Position numbers and translations under genes: made by a program. Positions 18,972 to 29,995 of a stretch of DNA of 64,000 bases are shown here, piece by piece (within the stretch, counting starts at the first letter, position 1; each line of letters opens with the position of its first letter). Source of the DNA: an uncultured Tolumonas sp. (GTDB lineage: Bacteria > Pseudomonadota > Gammaproteobacteria > Enterobacterales > Aeromonadaceae); assembly GCF_963678185.1 (NCBI RefSeq), contig NZ_OY782757.1, forward strand, positions 1,561,001 to 1,625,000, written 5' to 3'. Under the pieces are notes generated by a model. The model had not been told where the DNA came from, did no database searches, and saw only the letters and a program-made list of their open reading frames with translations.

Positions 18972-20791
18972 CAGTAGACATCCCTCTGGTAACGCTTGGC
19001 ACGACGCAGTTCATTGACATATTCTTCGGCTTCTTCAGCGTTCTTACCGCCGTGTTCCACCACGATATTCACCAGTGCATCGTGAACATCTTTCGCCATT
19101 CGGTTGGCATCACCGCAGACATAGAAATGTGCCCCGTCTTGCAACCACTTCCACACTTCTGCGCCTTTGGCCTTTAATTTATCTTGTACGTAGATTTTAT
19201 TGGCTTGATCACGGCTGAAGGCTAAATCAATTTTAGTCAGTAAACCGCTCTTCACATATTTCTGCCATTCCACCTGATAGAGGAAATCTTGGGTGAAATG
19301 CGGGTTGCCAAAGAACAACCAGTTCTTACCTTCTGCACCTTGGGCATCACGTTCCTGAATAAAAGAACGGAATGGTGCGATACCGGTGCCTGGCCCGACC
19401 ATGATCACAGGGGTATCAGGATTAGCTGGCAAACGGAAATTATCGTTGTGTTCTACGAACACACGCACTTCGCCACCATCTTGCACACGATCAGCCAGGA
19501 ATGAGGAGGCGCCACCGGAACGTACAGCACCATCTTCCTGCGGATAACGCACCACACCGACGGTCAGATGCACTTCTTCTTCCACTTCCGACTGTGCAGA
19601 AGCAATAGAGTACAAACGCGGACTCAGTGCACGCAATAAACCCACCAGCTGTTCAGCAGTCAGTTTAGTTGGGAAGCGTTTTAATACGTCGACAATCTGC
19701 GCTTTGGCAGTCAGTTTGCGGGTTTCATCTTTGTCAGCCGCTAATTTCTTCAGTTTTTTATCCGAGGAAATTTCGGCCAAACTGGTAATAAACGCGGCAT
19801 GCAGACGGGTCAGTTCAAACTGATTGGTCAGCGCATCACTTAATGCTGCGGCTTTACCGGATACCGTTACCTGCTCATCACCAGTCAGACCGGTCAGTGC
19901 CAGAATTTCCGCAACCACGGCAGCATCGTTATCAAACCAGATACCTAATGCATCGCCCGGTTGATAAGTAATACCTGAGCCTTCAAGATTGATCTCAAAA
20001 TGGCGGATATCTTTCGTTGAGTCACGCCCCGTAATTTTCTGGTTGGTGCTCAGCGTCGCAGCAAAAGGATTAAATTTGTCATACGCGCTATGGCCTGAAG
20101 CAACGACAGCTGAACCACCTACGGTTGCCACAGCCGGTGCAGCTGTTAATGTCGCGGCCAGTTTATCCAGAAAGCTCGCGGCCCACGCATCAGCAGCAGC
20201 GCGGTAATCGACATCCAGAATGGCGGCATCTTGCAGACGAGTTGCTTCGGCTTTTTCGAAGAACGCGTCAAAATCTTTCGCCGTCTGGCAGAAGAATTCA
20301 TAAGAAGAATCGCCCAGGCCCAGTACCGCAAATTGCAGACCGAACAGCTTACCAATTTTGCCGCCCTTCAGTTGCGCATGCAGATCAGCAGCGGCTTCCG
20401 GCGGCTCACCTTCCCCGTAGGTGCTGGTGACGATCAGCACATGGGTTTCTTTCTTCAGCTGTTTTGGTTTGTAGTCATTCATGGCTACCAATGACACAGG
20501 AATGCCACGCGCTTCGGCTTGTGCTTTCACACTTTCCGCCACGCCTTTGGCATTGCCGGTTTGTGAACCCACCAGAATAGTCAGACTACCGGTTGGTTGA
20601 GCGGCAACAGGCGCAATAGCAGCCGTTACGCCCGCAGTGACAACCGCACCACCCGCGTTTTGAGCCAAACCAAATAAGAAGCCACTGGCCCAGATCAGTT
20701 CAGTCGGAGATAAATTTGCTACGGCTTCCGCCAGTTTAGAAAGATGCGGCCCCGCAATCGGACCTGCTAAAGATGGAGATTTGTCGCTCAT
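18971..20791 (-). CDS. cysJ: Sulfite reductase flavoprotein alpha subunit
   Basis: This 606-residue NADPH-dependent diflavin reductase has a flavodoxin-like FMN domain (about 70-215, [16 protein letters not shown] and [12 protein letters not shown]), an FAD-binding domain with RLYSIASAQ, and an NADPH-binding domain ([32 protein letters not shown]). It ends with the invariant-type RYQRDVY. An Ala-rich segment (about 48-68) joins the N-terminal helix to the FMN domain. It heads cysJIH; the 268 bp upstream should contain a CysB-type promoter, but I could not mark the site. Confidence 0.95.
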   Translation of the reverse strand: MSDKSPSLAGPIAGPHLSKLAEAVANLSPTELIWASGFLFGLAQNAGGAVVTAGVTAAIAPVAAQPTGSLTILVGSQTGNAKGVAESVKAQAEARGIPVSLVAMNDYKPKQLKKETHVLIVTSTYGEGEPPEAAADLHAQLKGGKIGKLFGLQFAVLGLGDSSYEFFCQTAKDFDAFFEKAEATRLQDAAILDVDYRAAADAWAASFLDKLAATLTAAPAVATVGGSAVVASGHSAYDKFNPFAATLSTNQKITGRDSTKDIRHFEINLEGSGITYQPGDALGIWFDNDAAVVAEILALTGLTGDEQVTVSGKAAALSDALTNQFELTRLHAAFITSLAEISSDKKLKKLAADKDETRKLTAKAQIVDVLKRFPTKLTAEQLVGLLRALSPRLYSIASAQSEVEEEVHLTVGVVRYPQEDGAVRSGGASSFLADRVQDGGEVRVFVEHNDNFRLPANPDTPVIMVGPGTGIAPFRSFIQERDAQGAEGKNWLFFGNPHFTQDFLYQVEWQKYVKSGLLTKIDLAFSRDQANKIYVQDKLKAKGAEVWKWLQDGAHFYVCGDANRMAKDVHDALVNIVVEHGGKNAEEAEEYVNELRRAKRYQRDVY

Positions 20792-20993
20792 ATGCCAATT
20801 CCTGCATTAAGAATGGTGTCAGCTTACAAGCAGAATCGGTACTTCACAAAGAATTTATCGAAATTCTTAATATAGAAATGTCATATCTATAGTTAAAATG
20901 TGGATATAAAAGGCATAAGAAAGAGGGAATCAGCCAATTTCCCAGAAATCAAGCCGAATAAGGCTAAAAAACGCCCAACATCTGCTTAAAAAA

Positions 20994-21017
20994 GAGGATG
21001 CTATAAATAACATCCTC
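20994..21017 (-). terminator. Terminator after the outer-membrane barrel gene
   Basis: On the minus strand GAGGATG-TTATTTATAG-CATCCTC is followed by TTTTTT, 43 bp past the stop codon at 21060. Confidence 0.8.
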
Positions 21018-21059
21018 TCATCTGCTTATCGGTATTCTGTTTTTTCTATATCGAAAAAA

Positions 21060-21707
21060 TTAATAACGCAGCTCAGCACCTAAGAACCAGCTATCCGTGT
21101 GTTGAGCAAGATCGATACTATCCTGATGATAGTCAACACGCATATTGCGGTAACCAGCGCGTACTTTAAATTTCAGTGTGTCTTCCGGGAATACGTTGTA
21201 GCTGATACCGGCTTTCCAATCGTGCGAGTGGTCGCTGTCCCAACGAGAAACACGAGCATCAGCAAACAAACCAAAATCACTACCCGGGATCGGCGCTTCT
21301 GCAGAACCATAAAGCATTACTGCATTATTTGAATAATCCTGGCTGTGGTTCAGCGTACCGTCATAACGACGGAAGTTCAGACCTGCATTCAGCGTCAACT
21401 CTTCCAGTTCAATTGGAGAATAGTAAAACGCAAAGTCATAAGTTCTCAGTTTGTTTTCAAAATTTGCAGATTCTGAAGACAGATCTGATGTCTGGAAGTT
21501 TACATTCGGCACCATTAACAGCGGGTGACGAAAATCGACAAAAGTCGACCACCGGCTGCTATTTGAAAAATCACCCTGGCTTTCTGCCGTACCAGTCATG
21601 CCGGAATACATATAGTCCAGACCACCACCGATGCTAAAATCATCGGCTTGTGCAGCGCCAGTAACCAGCGTTGCCGCAGCCAGCAGACTCATACTGTATT
21701 TGTTCAT
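21060..21707 (-). CDS. Outer-membrane beta-barrel protein (TIGR04219-like)
   Basis: The 215-residue precursor has a clear Sec signal peptide (MNKYSMSLLAAATLVTGAAQA|DD). The mature part begins with FSIGGGLDYMYSG, alternates hydrophobic and polar residues in about eight predicted strands, and ends in the aromatic ELRY expected for Bam-dependent insertion. It resembles the small glycine-rich barrel family TIGR04219 found in Vibrio and Aeromonas. The function is unknown. It is a single gene with its own terminator. Confidence 0.78.
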   Translation of the reverse strand: MNKYSMSLLAAATLVTGAAQADDFSIGGGLDYMYSGMTGTAESQGDFSNSSRWSTFVDFRHPLLMVPNVNFQTSDLSSESANFENKLRTYDFAFYYSPIELEELTLNAGLNFRRYDGTLNHSQDYSNNAVMLYGSAEAPIPGSDFGLFADARVSRWDSDHSHDWKAGISYNVFPEDTLKFKVRAGYRNMRVDYHQDSIDLAQHTDSWFLGAELRY

Positions 21708-21763
21708 GTTGGAGCTCCCATCATTGTTAACAATAGAGGCGGTTACCCGCCCCTGATATTAAT

Positions 21764-23170
21764 TTATTCAGCCGCTGGCAACAGCGCCAGCACTTTGTCC
21801 AGACGCGCTAATACGCGCTCTTTTCCAATCAATTGCATCACCGCATCAATCGACGGTGATTGGCCAACACCGGTTACTGCCACACGCAGCGGCATACCGA
21901 CTTTGCCCATGCCTAAATTCAATTCTGTCGCGGTGTCTTGAATTACCTGATGCAAGGCTTCCGTTTCCCAGCTGTCTAATGCCGCCAGTTTTGTGCGGAT
22001 CAATGCCAGTGGTTCACGTGCCGCCGCTTTCAGATGTTTCTTAGCTGCCGCTTCGTCAATTGCTTCATACTCTTCATAGAAATAACGGCTTTGTTGTGCC
22101 AGTTCACGCAAGGTATGGCAACGTTCCGCCAGCATACTGATGATCGCGGTCAGTGCCGGGCCATCTTTATAATCGATACCCAGATCGTTCATTTGCCACT
22201 CCAGATGTGAAGCAACATAAACTGGGTCCATCGTGCGGATGTAATGGTTATTCAGCCATTTCAGTTTTTCAGTGTTGAATGCTGAGGCTGATTTGCTGAT
22301 ATTGTCGAGGCTGAACAGCTTAATCATCTCTTCACGCGAGAAAATTTCCTGATCGCCGTGTGACCAGCCCAGACGCACTAGATAGTTCAGCACCGCTTCC
22401 GGCAAGTAACCATCATCTCGGTATTGCATCACACCCACCGCACCATGACGTTTCGACAGCTTGGCACCGTCATCACCCAGAATCATTGATACGTGGGCGA
22501 ATTCCGGCACTGGTGCACCCAGCGCATGATAGATATTGATCTGGCGTGGCGTGTTGTTGATATGGTCTTCACCACGTACCACCTGGGTGATCTGCATATC
22601 CCAGTCGTCCACCACAACACAGAAGTTGTAAGTTGGCACACCATCGGTACGGCGAATGATCAAATCATCCAGCTCAGTGTTGGCAAATTCGATACGGCCA
22701 CGCACGTGGTCATCAAACGCCACCACACCTTCCTGTGGATTACGGAAACGAATAACATGCGGTTCATCATCAGCATGCTGTTCATGGCTATCACGGCAAT
22801 GGCCGTCATAACGTGGTTTTTCACCGTTCGCCATTTGCGCTTCACGCAAGGTTTCCAGACGTTCTTTCGAGCAGTAACATTTGTATGCTTTGCCTTCCGC
22901 CAGCAATTGATCGATCAATTGGTTATAACGGTCAAAACGTTTGGTCTGGTAATAAGGGCCTTCATCCCAGTCAAAACCTAACCATGTCATGCCTTCCATA
23001 ATTGCATCAATGGCCGCCTGAGTAGAACGTTCAGTGTCGGTATCTTCGATACGCAGAACAAACTCGCCACCCTGACTTTTAGCGAATAACCAGGAGTAGA
23101 GTGCAGTACGGGCACCACCAATGTGCAATAAGCCGGTCGGGCTCGGCGCAAAACGGGTTTTGACTTTCAT
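21764..23170 (-). CDS. gltX: Glutamyl-tRNA synthetase
   Basis: This class I enzyme charges tRNA-Glu. It has 468 residues from the ATG at 23170, which has AAGGA upstream; the frame continues further but without support. It begins [27 protein letters not shown] (HIGH-type motif) and carries KLSKRH as the KMSKS motif. A Cys/His zinc-binding segment ([15 protein letters not shown]) is present. It is an ordinary housekeeping gene, divergent from the hybrid kinase. Confidence 0.96.
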   Translation of the reverse strand: MKVKTRFAPSPTGLLHIGGARTALYSWLFAKSQGGEFVLRIEDTDTERSTQAAIDAIMEGMTWLGFDWDEGPYYQTKRFDRYNQLIDQLLAEGKAYKCYCSKERLETLREAQMANGEKPRYDGHCRDSHEQHADDEPHVIRFRNPQEGVVAFDDHVRGRIEFANTELDDLIIRRTDGVPTYNFCVVVDDWDMQITQVVRGEDHINNTPRQINIYHALGAPVPEFAHVSMILGDDGAKLSKRHGAVGVMQYRDDGYLPEAVLNYLVRLGWSHGDQEIFSREEMIKLFSLDNISKSASAFNTEKLKWLNNHYIRTMDPVYVASHLEWQMNDLGIDYKDGPALTAIISMLAERCHTLRELAQQSRYFYEEYEAIDEAAAKKHLKAAAREPLALIRTKLAALDSWETEALHQVIQDTATELNLGMGKVGMPLRVAVTGVGQSPSIDAVMQLIGKERVLARLDKVLALLPAAE

Positions 23171-23369
23171 GGGCTTCCTTGTGACTGGAATTATTTCAGG
23201 ACTTTCGGATAGATCACATTCTAACACTCGCCTGCGCAGAGAAAAACCATCACCCGCAACTGAACTCACATCAGAGCAGAATAATTACGGCTACACTCAG
23301 CAAGGCAGATATCTCAATGAGTTAATGAACACCGATGATTTAACCTTATCGACGAACAGAGAACACTAC

Positions 23370-26300
23370 ATGGAATTTCCAATCCAATTCTGGCACCCAA
23401 CTGATGAGCAAGCGCTGCTGATCATGGGCGAGAACAATCTGTGGTTGGTTTTATTATCCATTCTGGTGGTGATCTTTGCCGCATTTATGGCTTTTTTGAT
23501 TGTGGGACAAGCGCAACGTGCGCATCAAAATATCACCCAAAGAGCCATGTTACTGGCTGGCGGATTCGGTTTAGGCGGTGGTATCTGGGCTATGCATTTT
23601 ATCGGCATGCTCGCATGCCCTCTGCAAACCTACGTAAGTTACGACCTCACTCTGACGCTGATCTCGTTAATTCCCAGCATCGTTGCATCCTGGTTAGCTT
23701 TATCATTATTGATCAATCAGCCAAATTCCTATTTCCGGCTATTTGAAAGCGGGCTTATTTTAGGCTTCGGCATTGCGATCATGCATCTAACCGGCATCAG
23801 TGCCATGCAGCTGGATGCCGCCATTCGTTATGATGCAACCTTATTTATCATCTCTTTACTCATTGGCATCGTTTTCTCAATCGCAGCACTCTGGGTTTAT
23901 TTCCTCCAGACAAAATTACGGAAAACATTTGGTAATACAGCACATATGTTACTCAGCAGTGTATTGATTGGTGTAGCAACGGCCGGCATGCATTACAGCA
24001 ACATGGCCGCATTGCGTCTGGTCGCTATGCCGCATAAAGACATACCGCTGGAAAATATGCAGCCGGAATACCTCAGTATCATGATTGCATTGATCACCTT
24101 GATTGTTATTCTGCTGATTGTGGCCACCAGCGGTTTAATGCGTTACCGCGATATGCTGGATCACCTGCGCATCAATGAAACCCGCTTTCGTTCGGTAATT
24201 GATACCGCTGTTACCGGCATTGTGATCACCGATATGCGCGGACATATCCAACAATTTAACCGCGCTGCGGAAGAAATCTTCGGCTGGTCCACTGATGAAA
24301 TTCTCGGTAAGAATGTCAACCGCTTAACACTGATGCCCGTGCAGCTCAGCCGCATGGTGTACATGCTGCATCATGACGAACCATTACGAGCTGACCGTAC
24401 CTGGGTCATACAGGGGATTCGTAAATCCGGCAAAACCTTTCCTCTGCAGCTGTCGGTCGGGCACATGCACATTCCGGGTGAAGAGTTATTTGTCGGCTTT
24501 GTCGAAGACATCAGCAAACGCCATCAGGTGGAAATTGCACTGCGGGATAATGAACAGCAATTTCGTTCATTGATCTCGAATATGCCCGGCGTTTCTTATC
24601 GTGCCCTGCCGGAAGATAACCGCCCGTTAGTGTTTGTCAGCGATGCGGTTATTGAATTGACCGGCTACCCCTCGTTTGATTTTATCAACAAACGCCAAGA
24701 GCTGAATTTTAACTCGTTGATCCACCCCGATGACTGGGATCGGGTGCAAGAAGCCATCGCCGATGGGGTGTGGGCACGTCAGCCATATACCGTGGAATAT
24801 CGCCTACGCAACCGCGATGGTGAATACCACTGGGTATGGGAACACGGCAGCAGCGTGTTTGATGATCGCGGTCAGCTGGTGTGGTTAGACGGGGTGATCT
24901 TTGATATTTCCGAACGTCACGCCATGGAGCAAGCGCTGGTGGAAGCGAAAAACCGCGCTGAACAAGCGGCGGCCGCCAAAACCGCCTTCCTGGCCAACAT
25001 GAGCCATGAGATCCGCACGCCGATGAATGCCATCATCGGTTTTACCGATGTCGTGCTGGCATCTGACCTGCAACCCGAACAACGCCAGCATTTAGAAACG
25101 ATCCGCCAATCGGCAAAATCCCTGCTACGGCTTTTGAATGACATACTCGATACTGCCAAGATGGAGCGTGGCAGTATTGAACTGGAAGAGATCGACTTTT
25201 CACTGTCCGAACTGCTGCAAGAATTAACGCAATCATTAGAGATCAGTGCCCGCAATAAAGGGCTGCAACTCATCTTGCAGCAAGCCTCCGACTTACCGCC
25301 TTATCTGAAAGGGGATCCGCTGCGTTTACGCCAAGTGCTGACCAATCTGATTGGCAATGCCATTAAATTCACCGAGCATGGACAAGTCGTATTGTCTATT
25401 ACCCGGGAGCAAGATCAGCTGCATTTCAATATTCAGGATACCGGGATCGGGATCGCCAGTGAGCGGCTGGAACGGATATTCGAGCCGTTCACGCAAGCGG
25501 ATGCGTCCGTCACCCGACGTTATGGTGGCACCGGGCTGGGTACAACCATCTGCAAACAGTTAGTTGAACTGATGGGAGGCAAGATCTGGCTGGATAGTTT
25601 GGTTGGTGTCGGTACTCACTTTCATGTGCTGTTACCTGTTGTCATCGGCGAAGCCCCTGCGGCATTAACACCACAAGCAGCGCTCAACTTACCGGCACTG
25701 AATATTTTGGTGGCCGATGATGTACAACAAAATCTGGATCTGCTGGCGTTAATTCTGCGTGAACGCGGGCATAAAATCACCCTGGCACACGACGGTCACG
25801 AAGCCGTCGATCTGGCACAGGAACGGCTGTTCGATCTGATCTTGATGGATGTGCAAATGCCGGGCATGGATGGGCTCACCGCAACCCGCCAGATCCGTCA
25901 ATATGAGCAGGAAAAACATCAGCCGGCCACGCCAATTATTGCGCTCACCGCCAGTGTATTTCAGGATGATCGCTTTGCAGCCCGCGATGCCGGGATGGAT
26001 GGGTTTGCCTCAAAACCCATCGACATCGAAAAATTACAGCTGGAGATAGCTCGGGTTTTAGGTTTGGAACTTAGCCCATTGACGCTGCAATCAAGCGCAC
26101 CCACTTCATCACAAGCCGCAGATGAAACGCCGTTGATCCCCGGCTTACATTATCGGCAAGGTTTAAAATTGTGGGGGCAACCACAAGCTTATCGGCAGGC
26201 ATTATTGCGATTTGCTAATGAATACCAGACATCCTTAAGTGAATTACAACAAACCTTTGCCAATGCGGAACAAGGGCGCTATTACGCCCATAAACTGAAA

Positions 26301-26735
26301 GGCGTTTGTAATAATCTGGCTTTAAAACAATTAGCGGCTTTAGCGCAAAAATTGGAAAGTTACTGTTTATTGCGTGAAGAAATAGCGCCGGCACTGTTAG
26401 AACGGCTTGCCGAAGGGCTTAATAAAACCACACAGGCATTACAAATCTGGGGACAAAATAAATCAATTGCTGTGACCGATAACGAAGACAGCAACGAATC
26501 TCCGTTAGATATCAGCGCATTATTAAAAGCTGCACTAGAGTTAAAACAAGCACTGAAACATGGTGAATTAAATGACGAAGCGCTGCAATTACTGGCCAAA
26601 CAGCTACCACAAAAAGAGTTACACCCCGAGTGGATAACCTTGCGTAACGCATTAGATAGTTTCGAATTTGATGAGGCACTACAGGCATTAGAACGTTTAT
26701 ATCAGCCTTACCAGACCAAAGAGGTCAACGCATGA
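23370..26735 (+). CDS. MHYT-PAS-PAS hybrid histidine kinase with receiver and HPt
   Basis: This is an inner-membrane sensor. From the ATG at 23370 it has 1121 residues; an ATG at 23325 is an alternative. The N-terminal MHYT domain (about 20-265, seven helices) has its three motifs MHFIG, MHLTG and MHYSN, thought to bind a metal and sense a diatomic gas. Two PAS domains (about 268-520) follow, then HisKA (NMSHEIRTP, His546), an HATPase domain (NLIGNAIKFTEHG, GTGLGTTICKQLVELMGG), a receiver (Asp827 in LMDVQMPG) and an HPt domain (His974 in HKLKG). The stop overlaps the next gene (ATGA), so the phosphorelay output is probably that HD-GYP regulator. Confidence 0.92.
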   Translation: MEFPIQFWHPTDEQALLIMGENNLWLVLLSILVVIFAAFMAFLIVGQAQRAHQNITQRAMLLAGGFGLGGGIWAMHFIGMLACPLQTYVSYDLTLTLISLIPSIVASWLALSLLINQPNSYFRLFESGLILGFGIAIMHLTGISAMQLDAAIRYDATLFIISLLIGIVFSIAALWVYFLQTKLRKTFGNTAHMLLSSVLIGVATAGMHYSNMAALRLVAMPHKDIPLENMQPEYLSIMIALITLIVILLIVATSGLMRYRDMLDHLRINETRFRSVIDTAVTGIVITDMRGHIQQFNRAAEEIFGWSTDEILGKNVNRLTLMPVQLSRMVYMLHHDEPLRADRTWVIQGIRKSGKTFPLQLSVGHMHIPGEELFVGFVEDISKRHQVEIALRDNEQQFRSLISNMPGVSYRALPEDNRPLVFVSDAVIELTGYPSFDFINKRQELNFNSLIHPDDWDRVQEAIADGVWARQPYTVEYRLRNRDGEYHWVWEHGSSVFDDRGQLVWLDGVIFDISERHAMEQALVEAKNRAEQAAAAKTAFLANMSHEIRTPMNAIIGFTDVVLASDLQPEQRQHLETIRQSAKSLLRLLNDILDTAKMERGSIELEEIDFSLSELLQELTQSLEISARNKGLQLILQQASDLPPYLKGDPLRLRQVLTNLIGNAIKFTEHGQVVLSITREQDQLHFNIQDTGIGIASERLERIFEPFTQADASVTRRYGGTGLGTTICKQLVELMGGKIWLDSLVGVGTHFHVLLPVVIGEAPAALTPQAALNLPALNILVADDVQQNLDLLALILRERGHKITLAHDGHEAVDLAQERLFDLILMDVQMPGMDGLTATRQIRQYEQEKHQPATPIIALTASVFQDDRFAARDAGMDGFASKPIDIEKLQLEIARVLGLELSPLTLQSSAPTSSQAADETPLIPGLHYRQGLKLWGQPQAYRQALLRFANEYQTSLSELQQTFANAEQGRYYAHKLKGVCNNLALKQLAALAQKLESYCLLREEIAPALLERLAEGLNKTTQALQIWGQNKSIAVTDNEDSNESPLDISALLKAALELKQALKHGELNDEALQLLAKQLPQKELHPEWITLRNALDSFEFDEALQALERLYQPYQTKEVNA

Positions 26736-27727
26736 TGATCGATACCCGGCCGGTTTTATTACTGGTAGATGATGAGCCGTTAAACCTGCAAGTGTTGCGT
26801 CAAATTTTGCAGGAAGAATACCGCTTATTGTTTGCCAAAGATGGTTTGAAAGCGCTGGAATTAGCCGCCAAAGAGCAACCCGCGTTGATCTTGTTGGATG
26901 TAATGATGCCGTATATCAGCGGCCACGACGTCTGCCGCCGGCTGAAACAAAACCCACTCACCATGAATATTCCAGTCATTTTTGTCACTGCATTGGCAGA
27001 AGATGTTGATGAAGCGCAAGGCTTTGACGCGGGCGCTGTTGATTACATCACCAAACCGGTCAGCCCGTTAGTCGTCCGCGCCCGCATCAGAACCCATCTG
27101 GCGTTAGTCAGTATTCATGAATTAAAAGAAACCCGCCTGCAGATCGTGCAGCGTCTGGGCATGGCCGCAGAATACAAAGACAATGAGACCGGTCGTCATG
27201 TCATACGTATGAGCCACTATTCCCGCATCATTGCGCTGGCAGCCGGTTTTTCTCAAGCCTACGCCGATGATGTGCTGAATGCCGCGCCGATGCATGACAT
27301 TGGAAAAATTGGTGTACCAGACAGCGTGTTGAAAAAACCGGGCAAATTTACCGAAGAAGAGTGGGTGATCATGCGTAAGCACCCCGAAATTGGTGCTGAA
27401 ATTATCGGCCATCACTCCTCGGGATTACTGCGTATGGCACATCTGATGGCCTTAACCCATCACGAAAAATGGAACGGCACCGGTTACCCCTATCAACTGG
27501 AAGGCGAAGACATTCCGATTGAAGGGCGAATAGTGGCCGTCGCCGACGTATTTGATGCCCTGACCACCGCCCGCCCTTATAAGAAAGCCTGGACGGTTGG
27601 TGACGCAGTAAGCTATCTGCAACAGGAAGCCGGACAGCATTTTGACCCAACGTTGATCCCGTTATTCCTAGAACATCTGCCTGAAATTATTGAAATAAAA
27701 GAGCGCTGGCCAGAAAAAAACGACTAG
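26732..27727 (+). CDS. Response regulator with HD-GYP phosphodiesterase output
   Basis: This 331-residue cytosolic RpfG-like protein has a receiver (about 8-120, LLVDDEPLNL and phosphoacceptor in LLDVMMPYISG, Lys in TKPVSP) and an HD-GYP domain with MHDIGKIGVPDSVL, HPEIGAEI, THHEKWNGTGYP and VADVFDALTTARPYK, all the usual metal-binding residues. It should hydrolyse c-di-GMP when phosphorylated by the kinase whose gene it overlaps by 4 bp. It is the second c-di-GMP enzyme in the window. Confidence 0.94.
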   Translation: MMIDTRPVLLLVDDEPLNLQVLRQILQEEYRLLFAKDGLKALELAAKEQPALILLDVMMPYISGHDVCRRLKQNPLTMNIPVIFVTALAEDVDEAQGFDAGAVDYITKPVSPLVVRARIRTHLALVSIHELKETRLQIVQRLGMAAEYKDNETGRHVIRMSHYSRIIALAAGFSQAYADDVLNAAPMHDIGKIGVPDSVLKKPGKFTEEEWVIMRKHPEIGAEIIGHHSSGLLRMAHLMALTHHEKWNGTGYPYQLEGEDIPIEGRIVAVADVFDALTTARPYKKAWTVGDAVSYLQQEAGQHFDPTLIPLFLEHLPEIIEIKERWPEKND

Positions 27728-27856
27728 TAGAAAACAAAATAATTGGCGCGGGGCTACGGGCATCGCGCAGATACATTTACTTTCCGCACAAATCTTCCAG
27801 ACTTCTGTCAGCGCATTCCACATTATAACGCCAACTCATTCTGCTGGCGTTGTCAC

Positions 27857-28465
27857 ATGAATAATCTGTATGCCTTTATCTGTTTTGCATTGGTTGCCTC
27901 CATCACCCCCGGCCCCACCAATTTTCTGATCCTGAGTCAGAGTTCTCGTCTTGGCGTGTTAAAAACACTGCCCGTAGTGCTCAGTGCCAGTAGCGGTGCG
28001 GCTGCGTTGGTATGTCTAACCGGTATGGGTATGGGGAAAGCGTTGCTAGCGTACTCATTCTTAAAAGAAATTATGGGCTGGATAGGTGTTGTATGGCTGA
28101 CGATCTTAGCGTGGCAGATCGCATCGCAACCTGTGGCAGAAAACAGTCACACTCCTTCAGATCGGCCATCAATTAGTGCAGTAGGGGCTTTTTTGATGCA
28201 AGCGGTGAATCCGAAAGCGTGGCTCATGGCCGTTGCCGTGATCTGCGTCTATGCAACTTCCGGCGCGCATTATTTCTGGAATATTGCTGCTTTATCTGCC
28301 GTTTTTCTGCTGGTGGCTATGCCTTGTTTAACCCTCTGGGCTTTTGCCGGCCAATTAGCTGGAACCCTGATTCGCCACCCCCATCATGTGCGCTGGTTTA
28401 ACCGTGGTATGGCAGCTATCTTGCTGCTTTCTGCCTGGTCTGCGACACTTAATCTATCGCTATAA
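27857..28465 (+). CDS. LysE/RhtB-family amino acid exporter
   Basis: This inner-membrane protein has 202 residues. The start at 27857 gives the normal N-terminus (MNNLYAFICFALVASITPGPTNFLIL, with the conserved TPGP), although no strong ribosome site precedes it. Six hydrophobic segments and NPKAWLMA after helix 3 fit the family. The substrate is unknown. An AraC regulator gene follows 40 bp later on the same strand, a common pairing for such exporters. Confidence 0.87.
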   Translation: MNNLYAFICFALVASITPGPTNFLILSQSSRLGVLKTLPVVLSASSGAAALVCLTGMGMGKALLAYSFLKEIMGWIGVVWLTILAWQIASQPVAENSHTPSDRPSISAVGAFLMQAVNPKAWLMAVAVICVYATSGAHYFWNIAALSAVFLLVAMPCLTLWAFAGQLAGTLIRHPHHVRWFNRGMAAILLLSAWSATLNLSL

Positions 28466-28505
28466 ACAAGGTCGGTGGCATGTTGAACTCAAGGTATATT
28501 GGCTG

Positions 28506-29321
28506 ATGACAAGCTGGGTAGAGCTAGCGAAAGATGCGGAAAGCGGCATTGAAACGATACGCGCGCATTTCACCGGGCATGCCTATGATCCGCATTGGCA
28601 CCCGCAGTATCTGATCGGTGTGACCGAGCAAGGGCACCAGCAATTCCATTGCCGTCAGCAACAGGTCAACAGCCATCAAGGGCATGTGTTTATGCTGGAG
28701 CCGGAAGAGCTGCATGATGGTTATGCTCCCGAAGCAACTGGCTTTACTTACCAACTGCTCTACCTTGATCCAGCCTGGTTACATGCACGAATATCAGGGC
28801 TCCATGAAAAAATACCGGACAAGTTCGAGTTTTCTGTCGCTGCTACATTAACGCACGATGCTCGACTCGCTACGCGGGTTTCACAGGCATTTCAGGCATA
28901 TCATTTTCAGGAATTCCGGCTGCTCAAAGAAACCAGTATTGATCTGTTACTGATGAGTCTGCTCAACACCCATCGGGTACAGCTAGCCGAGCCAATCGCG
29001 GATGAACATCCGCTGCTGGCAAGAAAAATCCGCGATATGTTATATGACCACATCCATGATGAAATTGGTTTAGACGCGCTGGCCGCAGAAGTCGGCATGG
29101 ATCGTTTCAGAATGAGCCGGATTTTCAAAGCTGCCTATCAAATCGCGCCTTATCAATATTTGCTGCAATTACGACTGTCTAAAGCGCGAATGATGATTGC
29201 GGCAGGTATTCCACTAGCAGATGTCGCTTCGACATTTTGTTTTGCCGATCAAAGCCATTTAGGCCGCTGGTTTCGTCGCTGTTATGGCATGACGCCCGCC
29301 ACATATCAGAAAAGCCTATAG
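28506..29321 (+). CDS. AraC-family transcriptional regulator (cupin sensor)
   Basis: The regulator has 271 residues from the ATG at 28506; the longer frame overlaps the exporter gene and is not supported. The N-terminal AraC-type cupin (about 15-150; HWHPQYLIGVTEQG and VFMLEPEELHDG) senses a ligand. The C-terminal double HTH includes IGLDALAAEVGMDRFRMSRIFKA and VASTFCFADQSHLGRWFRRCYGMTPATYQ. It probably controls the upstream LysE-type exporter. Confidence 0.88.
   Translation: MTSWVELAKDAESGIETIRAHFTGHAYDPHWHPQYLIGVTEQGHQQFHCRQQQVNSHQGHVFMLEPEELHDGYAPEATGFTYQLLYLDPAWLHARISGLHEKIPDKFEFSVAATLTHDARLATRVSQAFQAYHFQEFRLLKETSIDLLLMSLLNTHRVQLAEPIADEHPLLARKIRDMLYDHIHDEIGLDALAAEVGMDRFRMSRIFKAAYQIAPYQYLLQLRLSKARMMIAAGIPLADVASTFCFADQSHLGRWFRRCYGMTPATYQKSL

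Positions 29322-29995
<674 letters not shown>

Noticed and set aside
23121..23369. N-terminal extension of the hybrid kinase to 23121
   Set aside because: It would overlap the divergent gltX start and adds a polar segment before the MHYT domain without a ribosome site.
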